Below are positions 7,801-13,573 of a stretch of DNA of 20,972 nt, piece after piece. Made by a program: the position numbers and the translations under genes. The notes beneath the pieces were generated by a model. The model worked only from the letters and a program-made list of their open reading frames with translations. It did no database searches and had not been told where the DNA came from. The stretch's first letter is position 1, and each line of letters starts with the position of its first letter. The stretch is from GCA-2688105 sp964499445 (lineage in GTDB: Bacteria; Chloroflexota; Dehalococcoidia; Dehalococcoidales; GCA-2688105), in assembly GCA_964499445.1 (NCBI GenBank), contig CAZCLE010000017.1:1-20972 (forward strand), in the 5' to 3' direction.

Positions 7801-7906
7801 CGGCAAGCAGTTCGACCCTAAGCTGGCTGAGGTTTTCCTCTCCGCTGTTAAAACTACCCCCGTCACTACCACAAGTGGGAATAATGTAGAGAATGAAAGG
7901 AGGTGA
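4877..7906 (+). CDS. 7TM-GAF-GAF-GGDEF-HD-GYP c-di-GMP sensor (bifunctional)
   Basis: 1009 residues from the ATG at 4877, chosen because a strong promoter (4838-4866) fires about 4 nt upstream and no ribosome site supports the earlier in-frame TTG 4838 or ATG 4850. Order (numbering from 4877): about seven TM helices in residues 1-290 resembling histidine-kinase 7TM sensor regions, GAF 1 (about 315-465), GAF 2 (about 475-635), GGDEF domain (about 650-805), HD-GYP domain (about 815-990). The active site GGDEF is intact at 711-715, with RSAD at 702-705 exactly five residues before it, the allosteric inhibitory site. HD-GYP keeps HD at 865-866 and HHERYDGSGYP at 918-928. Both c-di-GMP synthesis and hydrolysis are therefore plausible. 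It acts at the inner membrane; the ligands are unknown. Confidence 0.9.
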   Translation: MNIYALFPLIATIAYIPLLVTTISSRPWQRKHKLFTLFLIAAMAWSLTDVFLRSNFFPQLNFFLLQVILITLTWMAVQFHCFTSSFFAPGEGRWLPFAYGSLAAIIALVLLGFMPEGVTASGDKLYLNYGRGVIFLAIPLLTLVARNVYVFWRRLRILDNPVLHNQIVSLLLGIFVLTIFVFAAILPWGREFPVSHFGNLVNAFILSYATIRHQLVDIRFVLRRGLTWISLGIIGASSYWLLLFILHSIFHFELDPTTMSAATIAAVLVAIFVYKLRGFLFVTVGKAFQGQSYDYRQKLSDFANKIHHVFSLGEQGGELLARVTKAIGCNKAGLLFLEVGSEDFTAQLVEPDREDNPLSSLRLKGHNPIVEYLKRERKPLTRENLAVLPEFSSLWEQEKEAIKSREIELFMPLISRGRLIGMLVLDKKQSGRYTLQDFNLLEEVTNRVAVSMEKEYLREELREREKELSVINRSSAIITSSLDIQGIYDSFIQELKKVVNVSWAAIILIEENEGRFLALSSEIGSAWQVGERVPLKGSATEWVAAHKKAMIEPDLLQENRFFTGKYHVGQGVRSIAYLPLIAKGEVIGSLIVASCRPDAYSQRYINLLEQLASQIAMPIENSRLYAKVEQRARYDELTGLLNRRSLDEVITSEIGRHSRYGGVFSLIIFDLDFFKAYNDNYGHLTGDKLLKKIGSIMKQAIRSADQTFRYGGDEFAILLPQTTIEAAYQVAERVRKRVASEGKAGYIPVTASLGLASWPADGIEANAVIAAADAALYHAKRSGGNRSHRASGAMLLPEDSVAGQQVNKESEALSTIYALAAAVDARDHYTRSHSEKVSKYTIVIAEALNLDPLEINKLSTCALLHDIGKIGISDETLNKQTKLTAEEWREIKVHPQLGASIVGRVRHLAHCIPGILHHHERYDGSGYPEGLKGEEIPLEARILAIADAFAAMTSERPFSKTLSYEEALEEIKRGAGKQFDPKLAEVFLSAVKTTPVTTTSGNNVENERR

Positions 7907-7908
7907 AA

Positions 7909-7944
7909 TTGCTTGAAGTCGGCTCCACTGCGGGCTGGTCTTAA
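7909..7944 (+). other. Possible 11-residue leader ORF with strong ribosome site
   Basis: AGGAGGTGA overlaps the stop of the sensor gene (TGA at 7904-7906). A TTG at 7909 opens an 11-codon frame ending in TAA at 7942-7944, 9 nt before the next gene's ATG at 7954; a second TTG at 7913 opens another short frame. Translation of either would carry ribosomes to the weakly led LuxR-type gene. TTG starts are inefficient, so this is tentative. Confidence 0.25.
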
Positions 7945-7953
7945 ATAAGGCTC

Positions 7954-8634
7954 ATGAATACGAATAAAATACAAGTTTTTATAGTTAGCCAGCAGTTTCT
8001 ATTTCGGCGAGGAATAGAGCATTCTCTCTCCTCTATGGAAGACATTGAAATCTCAGGTGCCACCGAGGTCAATGATGGAGTGCTATCAGCCATCGACGCT
8101 TTGCCGCCTGATGTAGCCCTCGTGGATATTGATAGCTCCTCTGATGATAGTCTGACACTAGCTCGTAAGATAAAGCAGCGCTCGCCTAACATTGGCATAG
8201 TCGTGCTTATCTCAAATCCCGACGATACTCAAATCTTTCAGGCTCTCAAAGCCCAAGCTGCAGCTTGTTTGAACAAGGACATTACTGCTGACCAGTTAGT
8301 GGATACAGTTAGGCGTGTAGCTCGTGGTGAGCACCCGATAAATGAAAGCCTTACTGCCCGACCAAAGGTAGCTGAACAGGTGTTACGCCAGTTTCAAGAA
8401 CTCTCCTTGCGAAGCGAAGCCGAGGCCTTTATATCACCGCTCACCCCTAGAGAGACAGAAATCCTCAATTATATAGCTCAGGGCTACCTTAATAAGGAGA
8501 TTGCGGCTAAACTTGGCATTAGCCAGCAAACCATTAAAAATCATGTTACTTCAATCTTGCGCAAACTGAATGCTAATGCCCGCACTGAAGCGGTGGTTAT
8601 AGCTATAAAGCAGGGGCTAATCTCCTTAGGCTAA
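7954..8634 (+). CDS. LuxR/NarL-type regulator with degenerate receiver domain
   Basis: 226 residues; AAGG lies 6 nt before the ATG. Residues 5-120 fold like a receiver domain, and 161-220 form a LuxR helix-turn-helix (LTPRETEILNYIAQG, then NKEIAAKLGIS and TIKNHVTSILRKL). D58 is in the phosphoacceptor position and K108 (CLNKD) is present. The acidic pair that normally binds Mg2+ is replaced by S12-Q13, however, so ordinary phosphorylation is doubtful. Such receivers are often phosphorylation-independent or bind another ligand. The gene follows the c-di-GMP sensor by 47 bp, with no kinase nearby, so an output role linked to that sensor is inferred. It controls transcription by DNA binding; targets are unknown. 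Confidence 0.85.
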   Translation: MNTNKIQVFIVSQQFLFRRGIEHSLSSMEDIEISGATEVNDGVLSAIDALPPDVALVDIDSSSDDSLTLARKIKQRSPNIGIVVLISNPDDTQIFQALKAQAAACLNKDITADQLVDTVRRVARGEHPINESLTARPKVAEQVLRQFQELSLRSEAEAFISPLTPRETEILNYIAQGYLNKEIAAKLGISQQTIKNHVTSILRKLNANARTEAVVIAIKQGLISLG

Positions 8635-8696
8635 CTGAGCGTGTCCACGAGGAGATACCGCAAAACGTCGAGGCTGCTAAGGCAGTTGCTTTCCAA
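8635..8696. other. Convergent spacer without clear terminator
   Basis: The 62 bp between the LuxR-type gene (+) and the Crp-like pseudogene (-) contain no hairpin followed by a T-run on either strand that I can see. Confidence 0.4.
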
Positions 8697-9132
8697 TTAG
8701 AGATGGGCCTCCATGGTATTATATGCGGTCCGAAGTCTGTCTCTCAGTATGCAGGCAAGTCGGTCCATTACTAAAACCTACGCCTGGCTCTTTCTCTAGC
8801 ACCGAGCGCAGGCTGGTGCCCTCTAGGGAGATGACGCGGGTCGGCTTTTGACAAATAGCTGATGCTGTTACATAGTGAGGTCCGTACAGTAATGCTGACC
8901 ACCCCATAGCTCTGCCCTTTCCTAAAATCCCAAGTGGCCACATTGCTGCCCGATCCCCTATATTGACAGACCTTCGCAAAAGCACCTGACGGTCCACAAT
9001 TACATAAAGCCTCGCACTATGTTCACCTTGCGTAAATATACTGTCCCCAGCTTCGTAAGCTTCAATCTGACATGCAGTAGCCAACGAAACGGTTAACATC
9101 TGTATTTGCTCTTCCCCCATTTTCAATTGCAT
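8697..9132 (-). pseudogene. Crp-like cyclic-nucleotide-binding domain protein, frameshifted
   Basis: The frame from 9132 encodes the cNMP-binding beta roll (Y-E-A-G-D-S-I-F...Q-G-E, L-Y-V-I-V, then the stretch around LEKEPGVGF) that normally senses cAMP or a related ligand. The frame then becomes unrelated and would stop at 8719. In another frame the expected family ending is intact and stops at TAA 8697-8699: VMDRLACILRDRL, then RTAYNTMEAHL. The two frames join at the TTTT around 8775-8778, where loss of two bases best restores the usual spacing (GF-x-VM). No DNA-binding domain follows, so the intact ancestor was a stand-alone sensor domain. The start is uncertain; none of the ATGs has a good ribosome site. 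Real decay and assembly error are both possible. Confidence 0.75.
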
Positions 9133-9190
9133 TTGTCAATAGTACTATGACCTTTTTGGGATTGCCAAAGCTATAGTGAGGAGGCATTAT

Positions 9191-9235
9191 ATGTTTAGAT
9201 TGAAGCGTGCCGGAGGTCGGCGGGCAATAAGCTAG
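9191..9235 (+). CDS. Possible 14-residue leader peptide
   Basis: GAGGAGG ends 6 nt before an ATG at 9191, which opens a 14-codon, very basic frame (MFRLKRAGGRRAIS) ending in TAG at 9233-9235, 24 nt before the secreted-protein gene at 9260. The ribosome site is stronger than that of the main gene. It could couple or attenuate translation downstream. Function is inferred only from position. Confidence 0.35.
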   Translation: MFRLKRAGGRRAIS

Positions 9236-9259
9236 TCTTAGAAAGAAAGGACGTGACAT

Positions 9260-9805
9260 ATGAAAAAGATAATTCTTCTGGTAGTAACATGCGCTGTGCT
9301 AATCAGCCTTACGGTAGGGCCAACTGTTATGGCTGCTGGAAAGAACGGACCTGCAGGCAAGACCAATGTGGGCCATCTCTATCTCTATGAAAAGAATCCC
9401 AGCACTTGGGGGATCATAGAGGGCGGTGCTTGGGGCAAGATGAGATACAACCTGTCCGGCTCAACCTTTGATTTCGTGTTCAACGGTCACGGGCTGGAGC
9501 TGGGATGGTCGTACATGCTGATATACTATGAAGACCCTGGGCTAGGCCCATGGACAGTACCTCCTGACATAATTTGCCTAGGCTCTGGTACAGCAAATGG
9601 CGGTGGGAATGTCCATATTCAAGGGTCCGTGGACACTGGCGATTTGCCAACAAAGGATGATGTCAATTACCCGCATGGTGCCAAGATCTGGCTGGTGCTA
9701 TCCGATGACGTGGACTGCGACAACAAGGTCTTCCGCTGGCGCTGGAACCCGACCGAGTACCTATTTGAGTATGACCTGATCACCTTCGATGACGCGGATG
9801 AGTAG
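9260..9805 (+). CDS. Small secreted protein of unknown function
   Basis: 181 residues from an ATG with GAAAGGA 9 nt upstream. A classical signal peptide covers residues 1-25 (MKKIILLVVTC start, AxA-type cleavage before GKNG). The mature part starts GHLYLYEKNPSTWGIIEGGA and continues GKMRYNLSG, FDFVFNGHGLELGWSYMLIYY, ICLGSGTANGGGNVHIQGSVD and PHGAKIWLVLSDDVDCDN. It resembles beta-rich secreted proteins I recall from anaerobes and methanogens, without a known enzymatic role. C107 and C154 are the only cysteines in the mature part and may pair. It is preceded by a possible leader ORF and closed by a strong terminator, so it is likely transcribed alone. Confidence 0.75.
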   Translation: MKKIILLVVTCAVLISLTVGPTVMAAGKNGPAGKTNVGHLYLYEKNPSTWGIIEGGAWGKMRYNLSGSTFDFVFNGHGLELGWSYMLIYYEDPGLGPWTVPPDIICLGSGTANGGGNVHIQGSVDTGDLPTKDDVNYPHGAKIWLVLSDDVDCDNKVFRWRWNPTEYLFEYDLITFDDADE

Positions 9806-9830
9806 GTGCAGTAGGTAAGGTGCGGATCGA

Positions 9831-9871
9831 TAGGGGCGGGAACCGAAATGGTTCTCGCCCCTATACGTTTT
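9831..9871 (+). terminator. Rho-independent terminator of the secreted-protein gene
   Basis: A 14-bp stem (9831-9844 with 9850-9863; one G-T pair) closes a 5-nt loop, followed by TACGTTTT. It lies 25 bp after the stop at 9805. The T-tract is interrupted but the stem is very strong and may act for both strands. Confidence 0.85.
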
Positions 9872-10035
9872 GATGGGAGTAATTTTGTTGCCTGCTTGAC
9901 CAGAAGTCCTTGCACATTATGGTATTTTGTTGACTTCATCACACAATCTGGCTTATTGTTCAATCTCGGGCTTTCAACTTTATTCTATTAGTGCATATAT
10001 TTCAGTTAAAAGTTCTTCTTGAGTGCGTCCTCCGC
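9872..10035. other. Convergent spacer with remnant of the PAS-gene 3' end
   Basis: On the minus strand, immediately after the PAS-gene stop, nine further codons read AEDALKKNF before a TAA, matching the inter-PAS linkers of the same protein. A neighbouring frame reads TQEELLTEIYALIE then stop. These look like remains of a longer C-terminus. Nothing else is recognised here. Confidence 0.45.
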
Positions 10036-11418
10036 TCACTTGCGTTTGGTGATGTCTCTGATAGTTGAGACAATACCAATCACTTTGCCATCGGGTTGCC
10101 GAAAGGGGGTCACGGTTACAATACAAGAGAATCTGGTGCCATCGCTGCGTTCTCTTTCATCTTCAATTTCAATACGCTCTTCACCGCTGAGAATCCGGGT
10201 CAGCGCGCAGTTGGGAGAATGACATCGGGGACTGTGGAAAACGTCGTAGCACTTTTTGCCCACCGCTTCATCCTTGCTTATCCCCAATAGAGTCGCAAAT
10301 GCCTCATTAACTCGCAGTATGCTGAAGTCCTTATCAATCATGCGTATCGCATCAGCCGTGGCGTCGAATATCTGGTCAAGTTCTACGTAGGCAAGTTTGA
10401 GTGCCTCCTCCGACCGCTTGCGCTCGGTGATGTCACGGGCTACCGCTAAAATCTCGACGGGCTGTGCGTCAGCCCCACGCAGGAAACTATATCTGACCTC
10501 GACCGGGACTATGGAACCATCGTTACGTTTCAACTCAAGTTCCAGCATCCGTGACCTGAATAGGTCCTTCTGTTCCATCTTTTCTATGGCTAGTTCTTCG
10601 GCAAGAGCCTTCATAGCAACCTCAAATGAGGTAGGGGTATAGACTTCTTCCATCGTCTTGGCCATAGCCTCCTCAACGCTGTAGCCTAGCAGTCGGGTAA
10701 TAGAAGGACTGATGTAGGTGGGCAGCATGTTCATATCCACGGTCCAAATGACGTCTGCCGCATTGTCAGCGAGCAGACGGTAGCGTTCCTCGCTCTCCTG
10801 CAGTGCCTCCTCCGCCTGCTTGCTCTCGGTGAGGTCTTTGAAGGTGCCAAGTAGCCCGATAACACTGCCCTCTTTATCAGCTACTGGAGCCATGTTTACA
10901 TGGATGGGAAACGTTTGACCGTTCATCGCCTTACCCATTAACTCACCAGACCAGCCACCTGCCATCGTAGCTTGAACAGCTTTCATGAGAACATCGCTTT
11001 CCGGGTCGACCTTGTAGCAATCAATATAGTGCAAATTATGATAGTCACCCTTAATCTTCCATCGCTTCAGGAAGGCGTCATTACAGAATAGGAGTTTACC
11101 ATTAACAGGAGAGGAAACACTTATAGCATCAATACTTGTTCTAACTGCTACGATATTTGTTCTCCCTGCTACTACTAATAGATTCGCAAGCTCTTCCAAC
11201 TGTTCGCGCTCGGCTATCTCAATCCGCAATTTTTCTTTGGCTTTTGCAAGCTCCGTATTTAGCTCCTCAACCTGTCTTTTTAACTTGGTCTGAGCTTGCC
11301 GTAGCCCTTTCTCCACCCGCTCATGCTGAGTTTCTGACGCTTCCAACTCAGCAATTCGTCGGTGCATTGCCATCAGTTCGCTTATAGGCGGCTCTTTTGT
11401 CTCAACTTTATCTTTCAT
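10036..11418 (-). CDS. PAS-only sensor protein (coiled coil + three PAS), 3' end probably lost
   Basis: 460 residues from the ATG at 11418; a TTG at 11427 is possible. Residues 10-80 form a charged coiled coil, followed by PAS 1 (about 93-198, ending TFKDLTESK), PAS 2 (about 212-335, ending ARDITERK) and PAS 3 (about 348-460, ending IRDITKRK). No TM segment, kinase, GGDEF or HTH domain is present, so it has no visible output and might work through a partner. PAS 3 has a cysteine cluster, C390, C399 and C404 (DVFHSPRCHSPNC), seen in other PAS domains and compatible with metal or redox sensing. The stop replaces the CGG Arg codon of the matching linker after PAS 2, and the frame continues AEDAL. 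The gene therefore once extended further, probably to a transmitter domain. Confidence 0.75.
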   Translation of the reverse strand: MKDKVETKEPPISELMAMHRRIAELEASETQHERVEKGLRQAQTKLKRQVEELNTELAKAKEKLRIEIAEREQLEELANLLVVAGRTNIVAVRTSIDAISVSSPVNGKLLFCNDAFLKRWKIKGDYHNLHYIDCYKVDPESDVLMKAVQATMAGGWSGELMGKAMNGQTFPIHVNMAPVADKEGSVIGLLGTFKDLTESKQAEEALQESEERYRLLADNAADVIWTVDMNMLPTYISPSITRLLGYSVEEAMAKTMEEVYTPTSFEVAMKALAEELAIEKMEQKDLFRSRMLELELKRNDGSIVPVEVRYSFLRGADAQPVEILAVARDITERKRSEEALKLAYVELDQIFDATADAIRMIDKDFSILRVNEAFATLLGISKDEAVGKKCYDVFHSPRCHSPNCALTRILSGEERIEIEDERERSDGTRFSCIVTVTPFRQPDGKVIGIVSTIRDITKRK

Positions 11419-11460
11419 CCGGCGCAACTTCTACAGAGTCAACAATCCCACCGTATTAGA

Positions 11461-11485
11461 CCCTTAAGGGACATTTTACGTCCCT
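11461..11485. promoter_or_regulatory. Overlapping palindromes upstream of the PAS gene
   Basis: CCCTTAAGGG (11461-11470) is a perfect 10-bp palindrome. It overlaps AGGGAC-(7)-GTCCCT (11467-11472 and 11480-11485), a second perfect inverted repeat. They lie 43-67 bp upstream of the PAS-gene start, in the expected position for an operator. No good -10/-35 pair is visible beside them. Confidence 0.5.
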
Positions 11486-11679
11486 ATGGGAATATCTTAT
11501 CACAACTGTCCCAATACCCGCAATAGTATAAGTAATAGCGGACGATGCTTGTTTACCAAGAATAGTTTATCCCCTCCGTAGGACTAAGTTTGAAGTGAGA
11601 CGCTAACAAATACCCGCCGGAACACTAAAAATGATAATGCTAGGGTAAAGGAGACACGGAAGAATTGGGTTGCTGGATA
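11486..11679. other. Intergenic region without recognised gene
   Basis: Between the palindromes and the ImmA-like gene I see no coding frame with a supported start, no clear hairpin terminator and no further repeat. It presumably contains the PAS-gene promoter (minus strand) and the ImmA 3' untranslated region. Confidence 0.4.
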
Positions 11680-12369
11680 CTAAATTAAATGCAGAATCTT
11701 AAGTCTGATCCACATTGCTGGCTTGATAACACCGAAGATTTCCACCATCCTGTCCAAATCCCTAACCTCTGCCCACTTCTTCATTACCCACTCTCCAGGC
11801 ATCAGGATACAGATGGCGAAGTACTCAGCCAACAGCTCGTTGAAAGCACCTCTCTCCTGCCCACTTTTCCTGAAAACGGGGACATTCGTACAATGACAAT
11901 GGACTATGATGTGGAAAGCCTCGTGGAATAGAGTAAATCTTTTTCTAGCTGGTGAGTCATCTGCATTAAGTTGTATTATCCAAGTATCGTCAAGATACCA
12001 GAGAGCACCACGATAGCTCTTTAGTGGCACTAATCGGACTTCTACAGGATGCGTCTCATCAGCCAGAGAAACAAGCTCGGCTGGCACTGGTAGCCAACGA
12101 ATTCTTCTCTTCTTGAGAAGGCTCTGTGCCAGCTTTTCCACTAACTCAAATATTCTACCGGGAGTCACAAATTCTACAAAATTATACCGGCTGGCATCAA
12201 ATTGGGCACCACCAAGTAATTGGTCGAGAAGTTCTTTATTATCACTAATGCACCATTGACCGTTCTGTCTCAGCGGGCAGTTGCTATATAATGGGCAGTT
12301 TGTACCATCGCCGCTACTTATATAGGACCACAGCTCGGATTCCCACCTAAGTATCTTTTCTCCAATCAT
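11680..12369 (-). CDS. ImmA/IrrE-family metallopeptidase
   Basis: 229 residues. The ATG at 12369 is preferred because AGGAG lies 3 nt upstream, rather than the in-frame ATG at 12405. The zinc-binding HEAFH is at 149-153, and NELLAEYFAICILMP (177-191) matches the ExxAxxFAxxLLMP helix that supplies the third ligand, probably E178. ImmA-type peptidases cleave a partner XRE repressor to switch on mobile elements or stress genes. An N-terminal Cys set (C25, C31, C40; CPLYSNCPLRQNGQWC) may bind metal and is not part of the core family. It overlaps the upstream XRE gene by 23 bp, indicating translational coupling and a repressor-protease pair. Confidence 0.85.
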   Translation of the reverse strand: MIGEKILRWESELWSYISSGDGTNCPLYSNCPLRQNGQWCISDNKELLDQLLGGAQFDASRYNFVEFVTPGRIFELVEKLAQSLLKKRRIRWLPVPAELVSLADETHPVEVRLVPLKSYRGALWYLDDTWIIQLNADDSPARKRFTLFHEAFHIIVHCHCTNVPVFRKSGQERGAFNELLAEYFAICILMPGEWVMKKWAEVRDLDRMVEIFGVIKPAMWIRLKILHLI

Positions 12370-12724
12370 ATCTCCTACCCCTCCGCCGCTCAATGAGGTC
12401 CTCAATCATAGTAATCAGGTCTTCATCGAGCTCCTCAGGATACTTCTGGTGAGCATACTCACGAAACTCAGGCCAGTCAGGAGGCTCCGCCTCAGCTATT
12501 CCAGGCAAGTGACCAACAATGGAGAGAATCTTTTCCACGGGCGCATCGGTATATCCAGCCAGTCTCCGGCAGGACCGGACATTGGGAACATCCTTGCCGG
12601 TAAGCCAGCGGTGAACGGTAGCATGGCTAACACCTAAATCAGCCGCCAGTTGACTCGGCAAGCGTTTCCTCCGACGCATTACTTCTTTTAAGAATGTAAC
12701 TATAGGGCCATCTTTTGCGCTCAT
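12347..12724 (-). CDS. XRE-family helix-turn-helix regulator
   Basis: 125 residues from the ATG at 12724; the GTG at 12730 is rejected because the promoter at 12731-12760 should start transcription at or next to 12724. The HTH is at about residues 22-42 (PSQLAADLGVSHATVHRWLTG), with a downstream helical segment APVEKILSIVGHLPG and an acidic Glu/Asp-rich tail ending in Arg/Lys. It is the likely partner, and perhaps substrate, of the ImmA-like peptidase encoded by the overlapping downstream gene. Self-repression at its own promoter is usual in such pairs but not shown here. Confidence 0.85.
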   Translation of the reverse strand: MSAKDGPIVTFLKEVMRRRKRLPSQLAADLGVSHATVHRWLTGKDVPNVRSCRRLAGYTDAPVEKILSIVGHLPGIAEAEPPDWPEFREYAHQKYPEELDEDLITMIEDLIERRRGRRYDWRKDT

Positions 12725-12730
12725 AGGCAC

Positions 12731-12760
12731 ATTTTACAAAGCCACACCATCATCTGTCAA
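12731..12760 (-). promoter_or_regulatory. Promoter of the XRE-ImmA pair, likely leaderless
   Basis: On the minus strand TTGACA (12760 to 12755) and TAAAAT (12736 to 12731) are 18 bp apart, close to consensus. The ATG at 12724 begins 6 nt beyond the -10 box, where transcription itself should begin. No ribosome site precedes it, as expected for a leaderless message. Confidence 0.7.
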
Positions 12761-12904
12761 CAGCGGACAAAGTCGCCTACCAGGAAAACTTCTGCCGCTC
12801 CTTTAAAGAATAGCGGGATTAAGAAGTACAGGAGTGAAGTTTCAAAAAAGCTAACCTATTGACATTGGCGAGACGGCAAATTATAACTGCCCGCAACAGA
12901 ATAA

Positions 12905-13156
12905 CTATTTGCTCTTTACTTCCGACATCCTAAGGAAGCTAGCAATGTCCTCCTGCCTAAACCTTCTATCACCCCTGGGGCCGATGCGGTACATCTTTAT
13001 TATCCCCTTATCACTCCACCGCCTCAGGGTATTGATATGCACATTGAGCATATGAGCTACATCGCTTGCGGTTAGCATAGTATCCTTTCCAGTATGACCT
13101 ACCATATCCCTCACCTTCTGCCCTTTAACTACTCTTTTACCACTGTAGCTTACCAT
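12905..13156 (-). CDS. Excisionase/MerR-like HTH DNA-binding protein
   Basis: 83 residues from the ATG at 13156. An in-frame ATG at 13105 has a better ribosome site (AAGGTGAGG) and may be the real start, giving 66 residues. The domain reads MLTASDVAHMLNVHINTLRR, then WSDKGIIKMYRIGPRGDRRF and RQEDIASFL, the winged-HTH shape of excisionase and MerR-type proteins with a Gly-Pro-Arg wing. It binds DNA, perhaps as a regulator or a recombination directionality factor. No integrase gene is in the window, so a plain regulator is as likely. It is transcribed in the same direction as the XRE-ImmA pair but with its own spacing. Confidence 0.75.
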   Translation of the reverse strand: MVSYSGKRVVKGQKVRDMVGHTGKDTMLTASDVAHMLNVHINTLRRWSDKGIIKMYRIGPRGDRRFRQEDIASFLRMSEVKSK

Positions 13157-13252
13157 CCCTTACCACGCAATCACCCAAATGGGCTAGTTTGCCTAGTTAA
13201 TTAGTCCTAGGAAAGAAGTCCCAGGTTGGTAGGAAAAGTTAAGATAAGTCAC

Positions 13253-13281
13253 TTGACAAACCGATACGATGGTGTTATGGT
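13253..13281 (+). promoter_or_regulatory. Candidate promoter for the secreted beta-helix gene
   Basis: TTGACA (13253-13258) and TATGGT (13276-13281) are 17 bp apart. Predicted initiation is near 13288, leaving a leader of about 285 nt before the GTG at 13574. The long leader includes a dyad and a possible short ORF. Confidence 0.6.
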
Positions 13282-13285
13282 AATT

Positions 13286-13299
13286 GTCCGTCAACGGAC
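13286..13299. promoter_or_regulatory. Inverted repeat over the predicted transcription start
   Basis: GTCCGT and ACGGAC separated by CA form a perfect dyad exactly at the predicted start site, an expected operator position; in RNA only a weak hairpin would form. GGTAAC is repeated downstream at 13315 and 13325. Confidence 0.5.
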
Positions 13300-13335
13300 T
13301 GTAAATGACCGTAAAGGTAACCAAGGTAACATAAT

Positions 13336-13434
13336 ATGAAGAGGCACATCTTCCTGAATCTGTTTACAAGCAGATGTAGTGGTGGTCAGGTTCCGCAAGA
13401 AGGGGAAGTGGTGAGGCACGGGATGAAGAGGTAA
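13336..13434 (+). CDS. Possible 32-residue leader ORF
   Basis: ATG at 13336 with AAGG upstream; the frame is MKRHIFLNLFTSRCSGGQVP and 12 more residues, ending at TAA 13432-13434. It lies inside the long leader before the beta-helix gene. Nothing in the peptide is recognised. The ribosome site is weaker than that at 9184, so coding is uncertain. Confidence 0.3.
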   Translation: MKRHIFLNLFTSRCSGGQVPQEGEVVRHGMKR

Positions 13435-13471
13435 CCTAACCGCCATTATTTTTTGCCTGGCTCTTTCAACA

Positions 13472-13489
13472 TCTGGTGAATTAACCAGA
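13472..13489 (+). other. Hairpin in the leader before the beta-helix gene
   Basis: TCTGGT and ACCAGA (6 bp) close a GAATTA loop, ending about 85 nt before the GTG. A T-run (around 13448-13454) precedes it, so it is not a terminator. I find no known riboswitch core in 13300-13570. Confidence 0.35.
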
Positions 13490-13573
13490 CTGACAGAAAG
13501 GGGGGTGGTGCCAATAGAAAATAGAAGAGACTGTCAGAAAAAAACACTCTCAAGAAGGGAGGAGGGTTAGAAG

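Noticed and set aside
9666..9963. 98-codon minus-strand frame
   Set aside because: It is antisense to the end of the secreted-protein gene and runs through the terminator hairpin.
13300..13570. c-di-GMP (GEMM) riboswitch before the beta-helix gene
   Set aside because: The expected conserved core bases and tetraloop-receptor pattern were not found by eye.
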